NCBI RefSeq assembly: GCF_030317035.1
Contig: NZ_JASZYK010000006.1
Coordinates: forward strand, 369,266 to 433,265
Reading direction: 5' to 3'
Source: Variovorax sp. J22G73
GTDB taxonomy: Bacteria > Pseudomonadota > Gammaproteobacteria > Burkholderiales > Burkholderiaceae_C
Length of the DNA: 64,000 nucleotides
A model generated the notes under the pieces. The model worked only from the letters and a program-made list of their open reading frames with translations, ran no database searches and was not told where the DNA came from. The translations under genes and the position numbers were made by a program. This document shows positions 23,996 to 35,969 of this stretch, in pieces. The stretch's first letter is position 1. Each line of letters starts with the position of its first letter.

Positions 23996-25140
23996 GGCTG
24001 CTGCTCTCGGGCGACATCGACAAGCCCATCCTGGACGCAGACACCATCGTGGTGAACGACGGCCTCATCGTGGCGGTCGGCAAGGAAAAGGACTGCGACC
24101 TCGAAGGCGCGCAGACCGTCATCGACGCGCGCAAGACCTGCGTGGCGCCCGGCCTCATCGACAGCCACGTGCACCCCGTGTTCGGCGACTGGACGCCGCG
24201 CCAGGGCCAGATCGGCTGGATCGAGTCGACCATGCACGGCGGCGTGACCACCATGATTTCGGCCGGCGAGGTGCACCTGCCCGGCCGCCCGAAGGACATC
24301 GTCGGCCTGAAGGCGCTGGCCATCACCGCGCAGCGTGCCTTCGACAACTTCCGCCCCAACGGCGTGAAGGTGCTGGCGGGCGCGCCGATCATCGAGCAGG
24401 GCATGGTCGAGAGCGATTTCAAGGAGCTGGCCGAGGCCGGCGTGGGCCTGCTGGGTGAAGTGGGCCTGGGCTCGGTGAAGGCCGGCTACCAAGCGAAGGA
24501 AATGGTGGCGTGGGCGCGCAAGTACGGCATTCAAAGCACGATCCACACGGGCGGCCCGTCGATTCCGGGCTCGGGCCTGATCGACAAGGACGTGGTGCTC
24601 GAAGCCGACGCCGACATCATCGGCCACATCAACGGCGGCCACACCTCGCTGCCCGAGGCGCACGTGTGCGAGCTGTGCGAGAAGAGCACGCGCGCCATCG
24701 AGATCGTGCACAACGGCAACGAGAAGGTGGCCATCGCGGCGGCCAAGGCGGCGCTGGAGCTCAAGTGCCCGCACCGCGTTATTTTGGGCACCGACGGCCC
24801 CGCGGGTTCGGGCGTGCAGCCGCTGGGCATCCTGCGCATGGTGGCGATGCTGTCGTCCATCGCGAACATTCCGGCGGAGCTGGTGTTCTGCTTCGCCACG
24901 GGCAACACCGCGAAGATCCGCAAGCTGAACTGCGGGCTGATCGAGGTGGGCCGCGACGCCGACTTCGTCTTCATGGACCGCGCGCAGCATTCGCCGGCGG
25001 CGGGCCTGCTCGAAAGCGTGCAGCTGGGCGACATCCCGGGCGTGGGCATGGTGATGATCGACGGCATCGTGCGCTCGGGCCGCAGCCGCAACACGCCGCC
25101 TGCGACGGAGATTCCGGTGGTGGTGTCGGGCGCGCACTGA
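23941..25140 (+). CDS. Enamidase-like metal-dependent amidohydrolase
   Basis: A 399-residue amidohydrolase. The expected metal ligands of an enamidase-type binuclear site can be picked out: H76 and H78 (DSHVHP), E173 (LLGEVGLG), H202 (STIHTGGP), H229 (IIGHINGGH) and D285 (GTDGPAGSG). In E. barkeri, enamidase opens 1,4,5,6-tetrahydro-6-oxonicotinate to ammonia and 2-formylglutarate, the step after 6-hydroxynicotinate reductase. The combination of this gene with the hnr-like gene 1.8 kb away is the main evidence for that assignment; length also agrees (family about 385). Other imidase or dihydroorotase-like activities cannot be excluded by sequence alone. The start at 23941 overlaps tetR, and the preceding bases include GAGGACAC as a ribosome site. 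Confidence 0.82.
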   Translation: MAEIAAGAKSGKVVIKNIGLLLSGDIDKPILDADTIVVNDGLIVAVGKEKDCDLEGAQTVIDARKTCVAPGLIDSHVHPVFGDWTPRQGQIGWIESTMHGGVTTMISAGEVHLPGRPKDIVGLKALAITAQRAFDNFRPNGVKVLAGAPIIEQGMVESDFKELAEAGVGLLGEVGLGSVKAGYQAKEMVAWARKYGIQSTIHTGGPSIPGSGLIDKDVVLEADADIIGHINGGHTSLPEAHVCELCEKSTRAIEIVHNGNEKVAIAAAKAALELKCPHRVILGTDGPAGSGVQPLGILRMVAMLSSIANIPAELVFCFATGNTAKIRKLNCGLIEVGRDADFVFMDRAQHSPAAGLLESVQLGDIPGVGMVMIDGIVRSGRSRNTPPATEIPVVVSGAH

Positions 25141-25158
25141 GCGTTTGCGCGTTGTGTT

Positions 25159-25179
25159 CCCTCTCCCTCCCTGAGAGGG
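25159..25179. terminator. Hairpin between convergent gene ends
   Basis: CCCTCTC (25159-25165) and GAGAGGG (25173-25179) form a perfect 7-bp stem with a 7-nt loop in the 78-bp gap between the enamidase-like gene (+) and the GtrA gene (-). There is no clear T tract, so it may act as a bidirectional stem rather than a strict intrinsic terminator. Confidence 0.45.
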
Positions 25180-25218
25180 GACAGGACACCACGGCGATGG
25201 GTTCGCCTTGCGTTGCGC

Positions 25219-25607
25219 CTAGCGAGCCCTGAACACCAGATACCGCGCCGACAGAAAGTTGGCACCCATGCCCGCCAGGCTACCGATCGCCACGCCCAGC
25301 GCCGCGGCCCATCGTCCCTCGACCCAGTGCAGCGTGAGCACATACGCCCCGTAGTTCAGCACCGCCCCGCCCAGCATGGTGACGAGGTAGCCGAGGTACT
25401 CGCGCCATACCGATCCGCCCTCGCCGATGCGCGATGCGAAGGTGTAGCGCCGGTTGAACGCCCATGTCGTCGTTGCCGCGGCCAGGAACGACAGCACGCG
25501 CGCCACGTACCAGCCCAGCCATGGCGCCAGCACGTAGAGCACCACCACGTCGACCACGAGCCCCACCACGCCGACCACGGCGAACGAAAGAAACTCGCGC
25601 CCGATCT

Positions 25608-25611
<4 letters not shown>
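25219..25611 (-). CDS. GtrA family membrane protein (putative flippase partner)
   Basis: A 130-residue protein with four hydrophobic segments and the GtrA pattern: FLSFAVVGVVGLVVDVVVLYVL, TTTWAFNRRYTF, YLGYLVTMLGGAVLNYGAYVL, GSLAGMGANFLSARYLVFRA. GtrA proteins are thought to help move polyprenyl-linked sugars across the inner membrane. The start overlaps the stop of the glycosyltransferase gene as ATGA (25608-25611), placing it last in a three-gene operon. Confidence 0.92.
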
Positions 25612-26656
<1,045 letters not shown>

Positions 26657-26660
<4 letters not shown>

Positions 26661-28516
26661 GGTGCGGCGGGAAGGATACGGTAGACCCGGCTGCCGTCTT
26701 TCTCGTACTGCACGGCGAAGTGCTTGTCGAAATCGGTGCGCGCGCTGAACACCGGCACCACCGAGTTGGGGAGCACGACGGCCGTGAAGCCCAGGCCGCC
26801 GAGCTTGCGCGCGAGGTCGCCGCCCGACAGCGCCCCGAAGTCTGTGTAGCGCCACGGGCCCAGGGTGTCGCCCCAGATCGGGTTGGGGCCGTAGTAGATG
26901 GCCTCGTTCAGCGCGATCTGGTAGACGCGGCCAGTGGCGTTGTGGCGCAGGTAGTCCATGACGGCATAGCCGGGCACGTGCCGGCGCAGCACGGCCTCGC
27001 GCGCCTCGGGCGTGACGGAAATCATCGCGACCTTCACCGCGGTCTGGCGCACCGCCACCGCGGCCAGCACGGCCAGCAGCAGCACGGGAATCCAGTCGGC
27101 CATGCGGGCGCCGCCGCGCGCGGTGTCGCGGCTCATGGCGCCGGTGGCCACGCTGCCGACGCCAGCGCCCTCGTCATGCCTGGGCTTGCCCGCGCCGAAC
27201 AGCCGGCGCACGCCCGCCGCCGCCCAGCCGAACAGCACCTGCCAGCCGATGGCCGCGATGGCCGCCAGCAGCGGGAACGAGGCCGTCAGGTAGCGCGGGT
27301 AGCGCGAGGTCACGACCCAGACCACCACCGAGTACAGGCAGAACCAGCCGGCCGCGCGCACCGCGGCCGAGCGCTTCCACCAGATGCTGAACGGCGCGAA
27401 GAACACCGACCAGATCAGCGCGTTGGGCATCTCTGCGTGCACGCGCACGTCGGCCACCTGCTGCACATAGTCGGCCGGCGTCCATTCGGTGAAGCCGAAG
27501 ACGCGCGCGCCGATGGGGTTGAACGGGTCGCCCGTCATGACGGCGTTGCGCGCGTACCAGTACACGCACGGCAGCAGGAAGCAGCCGAGCACCAGCGCCC
27601 ACGCCTTCACGCGGCGCTCGTGACGAACCACGAACAGCGCCACCAGCGGCAGGAAGATCAGCGCCTGGTACTTGCAGCCCGCCGCCACCCCGAGGCAGAA
27701 CGCTGCCACGCCGAGCCAGCGCATGCCGCCATGCACGCCGCGCTGGGCGGTCGCGGGCATTGCCGGCGCCGACTCGCGCCACCACCACAGCGCCACGCAG
27801 GCCGACAGCACGAACAGCGCCACGCCCATGTCGATGAGCGCGTTCGAATAGTCGCCCAGCCCCAGCCAGATGGCCGCGCCGATGCAGGCAGTGAGCCGGC
27901 TCGCGTGCAGCACGCCCAGGCGATACACCATGAACACCGACAGCGCGCCGGCCAGCGCGTTGAGAAAGTGCGGCAGCACGTCGTCGCCCAGTTGCAGCGC
28001 GGCGGCGTAGAGCAGGTTGTAGTTGTAGGGGAACCAGGGGTAGCGCAGCCAGTCGTGGATGCCCAGCGTGCCCTGCTGCGCCACCTGGCGCGCGTACGGC
28101 AGGTGGTACATGAGCTCGTCGAAGGCGATGGGCGGGGCCAGCGGCGCGACCAGCGCGGGCAGCGCGACCAGCGCCAGCGCCATGGCGGCGATGCGCTCCG
28201 CGCGGGTCCACGGTGCGCGGCTCTCGCCGGCGCGCAGGGCGCGGCGCTCGCGCAGCCACAGGGGCAGCTGCACCGCCGCGGCGACGAAGCCCGCCACCAC
28301 CACGGCCACCGTGGCACCGGTCTTGAAGGCACCGAAGATGGCCAGCGCCTGGAACGCGCAGATGAAGAACCCGACGCCCAGCGCCACGGCCATGGCCGCC
28401 TCGAGGCCCGCGTCGCGCCGCGGCGGCGGCGCCAGCCGGCCGAGCAGCGCGCGGCCGTACCCCCAGCAGCTGAACACGAAAACCGCCAATGCCGCGTAGT
28501 GCGCGGCTGCAAACAT
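26657..28516 (-). CDS. PMT/ArnT-like polytopic glycosyltransferase-family membrane protein
   Basis: A 619-residue protein with about a dozen hydrophobic segments. After a first helix there is a loop LAPPIAFDELMYHLPYARQVAQ (~140) in the position of the catalytic acidic loop of GT-C enzymes, followed by YPWFPYNYNLLYAAAL. A long soluble C-terminal part (~500-619) follows the last helices. GT-C enzymes take sugars from polyprenyl-phosphate donors at the outer membrane leaflet side, which fits the DPM1-like and GtrA genes downstream: synthesis, flipping and transfer of one sugar. The acceptor is unknown. The start at 28516 is an ATG beginning the first hydrophobic region; upstream in-frame codons read into metH antisense. 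Confidence 0.85.
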
Positions 28517-28568
28517 CAGCTTCTGAATAACAACTCCCGGTGCCGGGCGGCCACGCCGGCCGGCAGGT

Positions 28569-31376
<2,808 letters not shown>

Positions 31377-31610
31377 GGCCTCACCTGCGGAAGAGTCGAA
31401 CAGGCGAGCGTCGTTGTCGCCCCAAGCCTGACGGAAGGCCTGCGAGGCCCACCGCTGCAACGCTCCTTGGGAAGTCGGGCATTTTAGGGCGATTCGAAAT
31501 GTGCCGGGGGGAAACCCCAGTTTCATTCCAGGGGCTGCGCCACAGAATCCGCCCAGTTGTTTTCGAACGACCGTTCGTTTTTCGAGCAACGCCAAAGGGA
31601 GAGAGCCAAA

Positions 31611-32636
31611 ATGGCCAGAGACAACCATGCATCGCTGCGGCCTGCAGCCAAACCCGTGCGCCCGGCGCGCGCCGTCGTGTTCCGCTGCGGCCTCGCTGCC
31701 GTGGCCGCAGCGACGGCCTTCGCGCTGCCGGCCCGCGCCACCACCGACGAAGCCAGGACCAGATACCCCATCGTGCTGGTCCACGGCCTGCTCGGTTTCG
31801 ACAACGTGCTGGGCGTGGACTACTTCTACGGCATTCGGGGCGCGCTGGTCCAGGCGGGCGGCAAGATCTACGTGGCCAAGCTCTCGGGCACCAACACCTC
31901 CGAGGTGCGCGGCGAGCAGCTGCTGAAAGAGCTGCGCACGCTGCGCGCGCTCTCGCAGAACCCCTTGCAGAAGTACAACCTGATCGGCCACTCCCAAGGC
32001 GCGCCCACCGCGCGCTACGTGGCGGCCGTGGCGCCGGACCTGGTCGCGTCGGTCACTTCGGTGAGCGGCACGAACGGCGGCTCGAAGGTGGCCGACCTGC
32101 TGGCCTCGCTGCGCCCGGGCGGCTTTCTCCAGACCGTGGCGCTGAAGGTCGTCAACCACTGGAACCGCACGGTCGGCGTGCTGTCGGGCCGGAACACGAG
32201 CGACTACCCCGAGGCTCCGCTGAACGCCCTGGCCTCGCTCACCACCGCGGGCGGCGCGGCCTTCGACCGCAAGTTTCCGCAGGCGCGCCCGCCGGCGGGG
32301 TCGTCGTGCGACGTGAAGAGCGGCGCGTCGGTGGTCGACGGCGTGCGCTACTACTCGTGGGCCGGCGCGTCGACCGGCTTCAACCTGTTCGACCTGAGCG
32401 ACTTTCCGCTCCAGGCGCTGGGCACCTTCGCCTTCTTCGGCGAGGCCAACGACGGGCTGGTCGCCACCTGCACCACCCGGCTCGGCACCCACCTGGGCGA
32501 CTACCGCCAGAACCACCTGGACGCGATCAACCAGGTGCTCGGCAACACCTACGGCAGCGTCTTTCCGTACCGCGAGAAGAAGGTGCCCGCGATCTACACG
32601 GAGCACGCGGAGCGGCTGAAGAGCGCGGGCCTTTGA
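31611..32636 (+). CDS. Secreted triacylglycerol lipase (family I.1/I.2)
   Basis: A 341-residue esterase/lipase. A signal peptide (ending near LPARA, ~43) precedes RYPIVLVHGLLGFDN, the oxyanion-hole block. The nucleophile is S128 in GHSQG, the acid D281 in GEANDGL, and the base H302 in YRQNHLDAINQ; C233 and C287 match the family's single disulfide. It resembles Burkholderia/Pseudomonas lipases that fold in the periplasm with a Lif foldase and leave by type II secretion; the foldase gene follows after 10 bp. The start at 31611 is preceded by GGGAGAG; an earlier in-frame ATG at 31557 would add an unlikely charged extension. Confidence 0.92.
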   Translation: MARDNHASLRPAAKPVRPARAVVFRCGLAAVAAATAFALPARATTDEARTRYPIVLVHGLLGFDNVLGVDYFYGIRGALVQAGGKIYVAKLSGTNTSEVRGEQLLKELRTLRALSQNPLQKYNLIGHSQGAPTARYVAAVAPDLVASVTSVSGTNGGSKVADLLASLRPGGFLQTVALKVVNHWNRTVGVLSGRNTSDYPEAPLNALASLTTAGGAAFDRKFPQARPPAGSSCDVKSGASVVDGVRYYSWAGASTGFNLFDLSDFPLQALGTFAFFGEANDGLVATCTTRLGTHLGDYRQNHLDAINQVLGNTYGSVFPYREKKVPAIYTEHAERLKSAGL

Positions 32637-32646
32637 GCGCATTCGC

Positions 32647-33594
32647 ATGCACACGCGCACGCGCTTGATGTTCTGGGGCGCGGGCTGCGCGGTGCTGATC
32701 GGCATCGGCGGCTGGCTGGCGGCGGAGCCCACCGCGGGCGAGCCGGCGGCCGGCCGCGCCGATGCCGCGGCGGCAACGGGCGCTGTGCCGTCCACCGCGC
32801 GGTCGGCTGTTCCAGCGACCACCGCGCCGGCGGCCCCCGACGCTCCCGACGCGCTGCTGAACGACGCGCTTGTCGCCATCTTCGAGCGCGTCCTCCACGA
32901 AGCCCAGGCCGACAGCAAGGCCGTGCTGATGGCCAGGGCCCCCGCCCTGCTCGCCAAGTACCTGCGCGAAGACTGGCGCGTGCGCGCGCTCGGCCTGTTC
33001 GAGCGCTATGTCGACCTGCAGGAAGCGATGCGCGCCATGCCGCCGCCGGTGCCCGGCGACCCCGCGTACCTGCGCCGCGCGCTGCAGGCCCAGGACGCGC
33101 TGCGCCGCCAGTTCTTCAGGCCCGAGGAAATCGAAGGCCTGTTCGGCGAGCAGATGCGCCAGGACCACTTCATGGCCGACAAGATGGAGGCGCTGGCCAA
33201 CCCCGCGCTCACGCCCGAGCAGCGTGCCGCCGCGCTCGAGCACAGCGAGCAGGCCTGGCTGTCGCCGGCCCAGCGCGAGGCCCGCAAGGAGGCCGTGGCG
33301 CATGTCGACGCCATGCGCCAGACCGAGGCGCTGGAGGCGCGCGGCGCGAGCCCCCAGGAGCGCTTTGCCGAGCGCAGCAAGACCCATGGCCACGAGGCGG
33401 CGCGCAACCTGGCGACGCTCGACCAGCAAGACCACGAATGGAACGCCCGCCTCGACCGCTACGCCGGCGCTTCGGAGGCTGAGAAAACGCAGTTGCGCGA
33501 AACGCTGTTCAACGAGGCCGAGCAGCTGCGCCTGAACGGCGCCCTGGCCCTGCGCGCCACCGGCCAGCCCAAGCCGGCGGACAGTGGCAGCTAA
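32647..33594 (+). CDS. Lipase foldase (Lif-like steric chaperone), atypical
   Basis: A 315-residue protein with an N-terminal membrane anchor (LMFWGAGCAVLIGIGGWLAA, 8-27), an Ala/Pro-rich linker, and a long Ala-, Glu- and Arg-rich helical domain (LALFERYVDLQEAMRAM-like helices, RRQFFRPEEIEGLFGEQMRQDHFM, LSPAQREARKEAVAHVDAMR) characteristic of lipase chaperones. Position directly after the lipase supports this. The family's signature near the start of the folding domain (R-x2-FDY-F/C-L-S/T-A) is not visible; DALLNDALVAIFERVLHEA occupies the region. It may use a divergent contact or belong to a chaperone subgroup. Confidence 0.8.
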   Translation: MHTRTRLMFWGAGCAVLIGIGGWLAAEPTAGEPAAGRADAAAATGAVPSTARSAVPATTAPAAPDAPDALLNDALVAIFERVLHEAQADSKAVLMARAPALLAKYLREDWRVRALGLFERYVDLQEAMRAMPPPVPGDPAYLRRALQAQDALRRQFFRPEEIEGLFGEQMRQDHFMADKMEALANPALTPEQRAAALEHSEQAWLSPAQREARKEAVAHVDAMRQTEALEARGASPQERFAERSKTHGHEAARNLATLDQQDHEWNARLDRYAGASEAEKTQLRETLFNEAEQLRLNGALALRATGQPKPADSGS

Positions 33595-33606
33595 GTAAGC
33601 GCAGGC

Positions 33607-34044
33607 TTACGCGGGCTGGCACTCCCCTGTGGCCGAGGCCGGCAGGCCGAAGGCCCGGTCGAAGGCCCAGTTGAAGACGAAGGTGTAGACCAGGAAGAAC
33701 ACCACCAGCCCCAGGTCCATCACCAGCGCCTGCCACAGCGACACGCCCAGGCCCCAGGCGAACATGGGCACCAGGAAGGCGATCAGCCCGCCCTCGAAGC
33801 CGATGGCGTGGGCAATGCGGCGGCGCACGCTGCGCCCGCGCACGGCCTGGCGCGACTCCCAGCGCTCGAACAACCAGTTGAAAACCAGGTTCCAGATCAC
33901 CGCGATGACCGAGGCGGCCACCGCCAGCACGCCCGAATGGCCGAGGCCGGCGTCCGTCATGAGCGCCAGCCCGGCGCTGGCCGCGACGATGGCAATGCCT
34001 TCGTAAAGGCTGATGTAGACGATGCGACGTTGAATGCCCTGCAT
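33607..34044 (-). CDS. PACE family efflux transporter (two BTP domains)
   Basis: A 145-residue inner-membrane protein with four hydrophobic helices in two repeats. Each repeat carries the family pattern: RRIVYISLYEGIAIV ... IWNLVFNWLFERWE, then RRIAHAIGFEGGLIAFLVPMFAWGL ... FVFNWAFDRAFG. The E in YEG / FEG and the N in FNW are the conserved intramembrane residues. PACE proteins export cationic biocides such as chlorhexidine, and physiological polyamines have been proposed. It is divergent from a LysR gene 103 bp away, the usual arrangement of PACE genes. Confidence 0.93.
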   Translation of the reverse strand: MQGIQRRIVYISLYEGIAIVAASAGLALMTDAGLGHSGVLAVAASVIAVIWNLVFNWLFERWESRQAVRGRSVRRRIAHAIGFEGGLIAFLVPMFAWGLGVSLWQALVMDLGLVVFFLVYTFVFNWAFDRAFGLPASATGECQPA

Positions 34045-34106
34045 GACTTTTCTCTTCGGTTTCTGACTGTGATGACTGGACTTTATGTGCCATGCGCTGA
34101 TATAAA

Positions 34107-34116
34107 AAGTTAACTT
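34107..34116. promoter_or_regulatory. AT-rich dyad in the PACE/LysR divergent region
   Basis: AAGTTAACTT is a perfect 10-bp palindrome inside a strikingly AT-rich block (TATAAAAAGTTAACTTGTTTCAGTTTTATTGA) of an otherwise GC-rich region. This block probably holds the overlapping promoters and a LysR site; a T-N11-A pattern fits loosely. Functional assignment is inference. Confidence 0.45.
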
Positions 34117-34147
34117 GTTTCAGTTTTATTGACAGATCGGAGGCCGC

Positions 34148-35086
34148 ATGGCTTTCTCCAGCGACAACGTCGAGGTCTTCCTGGCCGTGATCGACCAGGG
34201 CTCGTTCTCCGCCGCGGCGCGGGCTCTGCGCAAGGTGCCGTCGGCCGTGAGCATGGCCATTGCCAACCTGGAGGCCGAGCTCGACCTGCCCCTGTTCGAC
34301 CGCAGCGGCCGCGAGCCCCAGCCCACGCCCGCCGCGCGCTCGCTGGAGCCGCAGGCGCGGCTGCTGGCCTCGCAGCTCAGGCAGCTGCAGGTGCAGGCGC
34401 TGGCGCTCACGCAGGGGCTGGAAGACCGGCTCACCATCGCCATCGCGCCCGAGCTGCTGGCCGCGCCCTGGAGCGGCCCGCTGGCCGAGCTGGCGCGCGA
34501 GCATCCGCTGCTGCAGGTCGAGGTGCTGGCCGCGCCGCAGGCCGACGCGCTGGCCCTGCTGCACAGCGGGCGCGCGCAACTGGCGCTGGTGTTCGAGCGT
34601 CCGAGCCTGGACGGCCGCGAGGGTTTCCAGGAAGTGGGCAGCGACCTGATGGTGGCCGTCATCGCGCCCGACCATCCGGTGCTCGCCACCAACGGCGGCC
34701 GGCTGCGCGAAGACCACCTGACCAACACCCGCCAGATCGTCGTGGCCGGGCGCGACCTGGCCACCAGCGACCCGCGCTTCGTGTTCGCGCGCCACGTCTG
34801 GCGCACCGACAACGCGCTGGCCGCGCTGAGCCTGATCACCGCCGGGCTGGGCTGGGGCTGGCTGCAACGCAACTTCGCCAAGCCGCACGTGGCGGCCGGC
34901 GCGCTCATCGAGATTCCGTTCGAAAACCTCAGCAACGGGCTCGATCTGTGGGTCGACGTGGTGTGGTCGCGCGAGCGGCCGCTGGGGCTGGGCGCGCAGC
35001 GCTTCGTGTCGCTGATCGGGCGCGACCGGCAGGCGGCGAACACCTGCAGCGAGAAGCCAGGCGGCGTGAAGACCGGCGCGCTCTAG
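34148..35086 (+). CDS. LysR-family transcriptional regulator
   Basis: A 312-residue regulator with the LysR winged HTH at the N-terminus (NVEVFLAVIDQGSFSAAARALRKVPSAVSMAIANLEAELD and LPLFDRSGREPQPT) and an effector domain with the RLTIAIAPEL and SLITAGLGWGWL blocks. It is divergent from the PACE efflux gene, so it likely activates it in response to a cation or polyamine. Ribosome site: CGGAGGCCGC upstream of the ATG at 34148. Confidence 0.93.
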   Translation: MAFSSDNVEVFLAVIDQGSFSAAARALRKVPSAVSMAIANLEAELDLPLFDRSGREPQPTPAARSLEPQARLLASQLRQLQVQALALTQGLEDRLTIAIAPELLAAPWSGPLAELAREHPLLQVEVLAAPQADALALLHSGRAQLALVFERPSLDGREGFQEVGSDLMVAVIAPDHPVLATNGGRLREDHLTNTRQIVVAGRDLATSDPRFVFARHVWRTDNALAALSLITAGLGWGWLQRNFAKPHVAAGALIEIPFENLSNGLDLWVDVVWSRERPLGLGAQRFVSLIGRDRQAANTCSEKPGGVKTGAL

Positions 35087-35107
35087 CCGCCGGTGGCCGC
35101 GCCGGTG

Positions 35108-35857
35108 TCAGCGGCCATAGCCGCCGCCGTGTCCTCCGCCGCCGTGGCCACCGCCATGCCCACCCCCGCCCGGCCCGCCACCGTGCGGGCGCCCACCGCC
35201 ATGACCCCCGCCACCCGGGTGCGGATGCGGCATGCCCGGCGGCGGCCCGGGGCGGAACCCCGGCTGGGGCCGCGGCGGCCGGAAGCCCGGGTCGACCGGC
35301 GGACGAAAGCCCGGCGCGGGCGGGGGGCGGAACCCGGGTCCCGGTGGCCTATAACCCGGCCCCGGCCCCGGCCCCGGCCGCCACGGATGCGGCTGCCAGC
35401 CGGGGCGCACCGGCGGCGGCGGGCGCCAGCCCGTCACCGGGGGCGGCGGCCGGTTGCCCCACCAGCGGCGGTCGCCGTACCAGGGCCGGTCGCGGTAGTA
35501 GTCGGCCCAGTAGCTGCCGATGGCAAAGCCGACGATCGGCACGCCGATCAGGGCGCCGTACGTGGCCAGCGGCACGCGCTGGTCCTGGTAGGCGTAGTCG
35601 AGGTTGCGCGACCAGACCCAGCCGCGCTCGCCGTCGGGCAGCACCACGTCGCACCAGCCGTAGCCGTTGGTGCAGCCGACCACGTCCAGCGGCTGGCCCG
35701 GCGCCAGCTGCGTCACCAGCGGGTAGTCGCCCGAGGGGCCGGCGCGCATGTTGACCGTGCCGCGGGTGAAGGCCTGTTGTGCCGTGGCCGCCAGCGGCAC
35801 GGCCAGGGCCAATGCCAGCGCGCCGGCGCCGGTCCAGCGCCAGGAAAGTGGGTTCAT
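35108..35857 (-). CDS. Exported SH3-domain protein with Pro/Gly/His-rich tail
   Basis: A 249-residue protein: signal peptide (WTGAGALALALAVPLAATAQQ, cleaved near residue 27), a bacterial SH3 domain (~28-92; GTVNMRAGPSGDYPLVTQLAPGQPLDVVGC and WCDVVLPDGERGWVWSRNLDY), a hydrophobic segment (TYGALIGVPIVGFAIGSY), and a low-complexity tail from ~125 to the end rich in PGFRPPP and GGGHGGG. SH3b domains often bind peptidoglycan; the His/Gly tail might bind metals. Function unknown. Repetitive GGGHGG codons make this region prone to sequencing or slippage error. Confidence 0.85.
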   Translation of the reverse strand: MNPLSWRWTGAGALALALAVPLAATAQQAFTRGTVNMRAGPSGDYPLVTQLAPGQPLDVVGCTNGYGWCDVVLPDGERGWVWSRNLDYAYQDQRVPLATYGALIGVPIVGFAIGSYWADYYRDRPWYGDRRWWGNRPPPPVTGWRPPPPVRPGWQPHPWRPGPGPGPGYRPPGPGFRPPPAPGFRPPVDPGFRPPRPQPGFRPGPPPGMPHPHPGGGGHGGGRPHGGGPGGGGHGGGHGGGGHGGGYGR

Positions 35858-35969
35858 GAAAGATCTCCTTGCACCCAGCGTAGGCAGGGAGCAACAAGCC
35901 GTCAATCAGCCCGAAACGCTTAGTGGCGGGACGCCGGCGAGGCGAGATCGCTCACACGGCTTTGGCTTC

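Noticed and set aside
25159..25179. Hairpin at the enamidase/GtrA junction considered as another REP-like unit
   Set aside because: It shares CCCTCTCC/GAGAGGG with the 10627-10740 repeat but lacks the CTGGGGTGAGGG arm, so similarity may be coincidental.
31377..31610. Cobalamin riboswitch expected upstream of the metH C-terminal gene
   Set aside because: No B12-box-like conserved block could be recognised here or upstream of the N-terminal gene (37023-37162).
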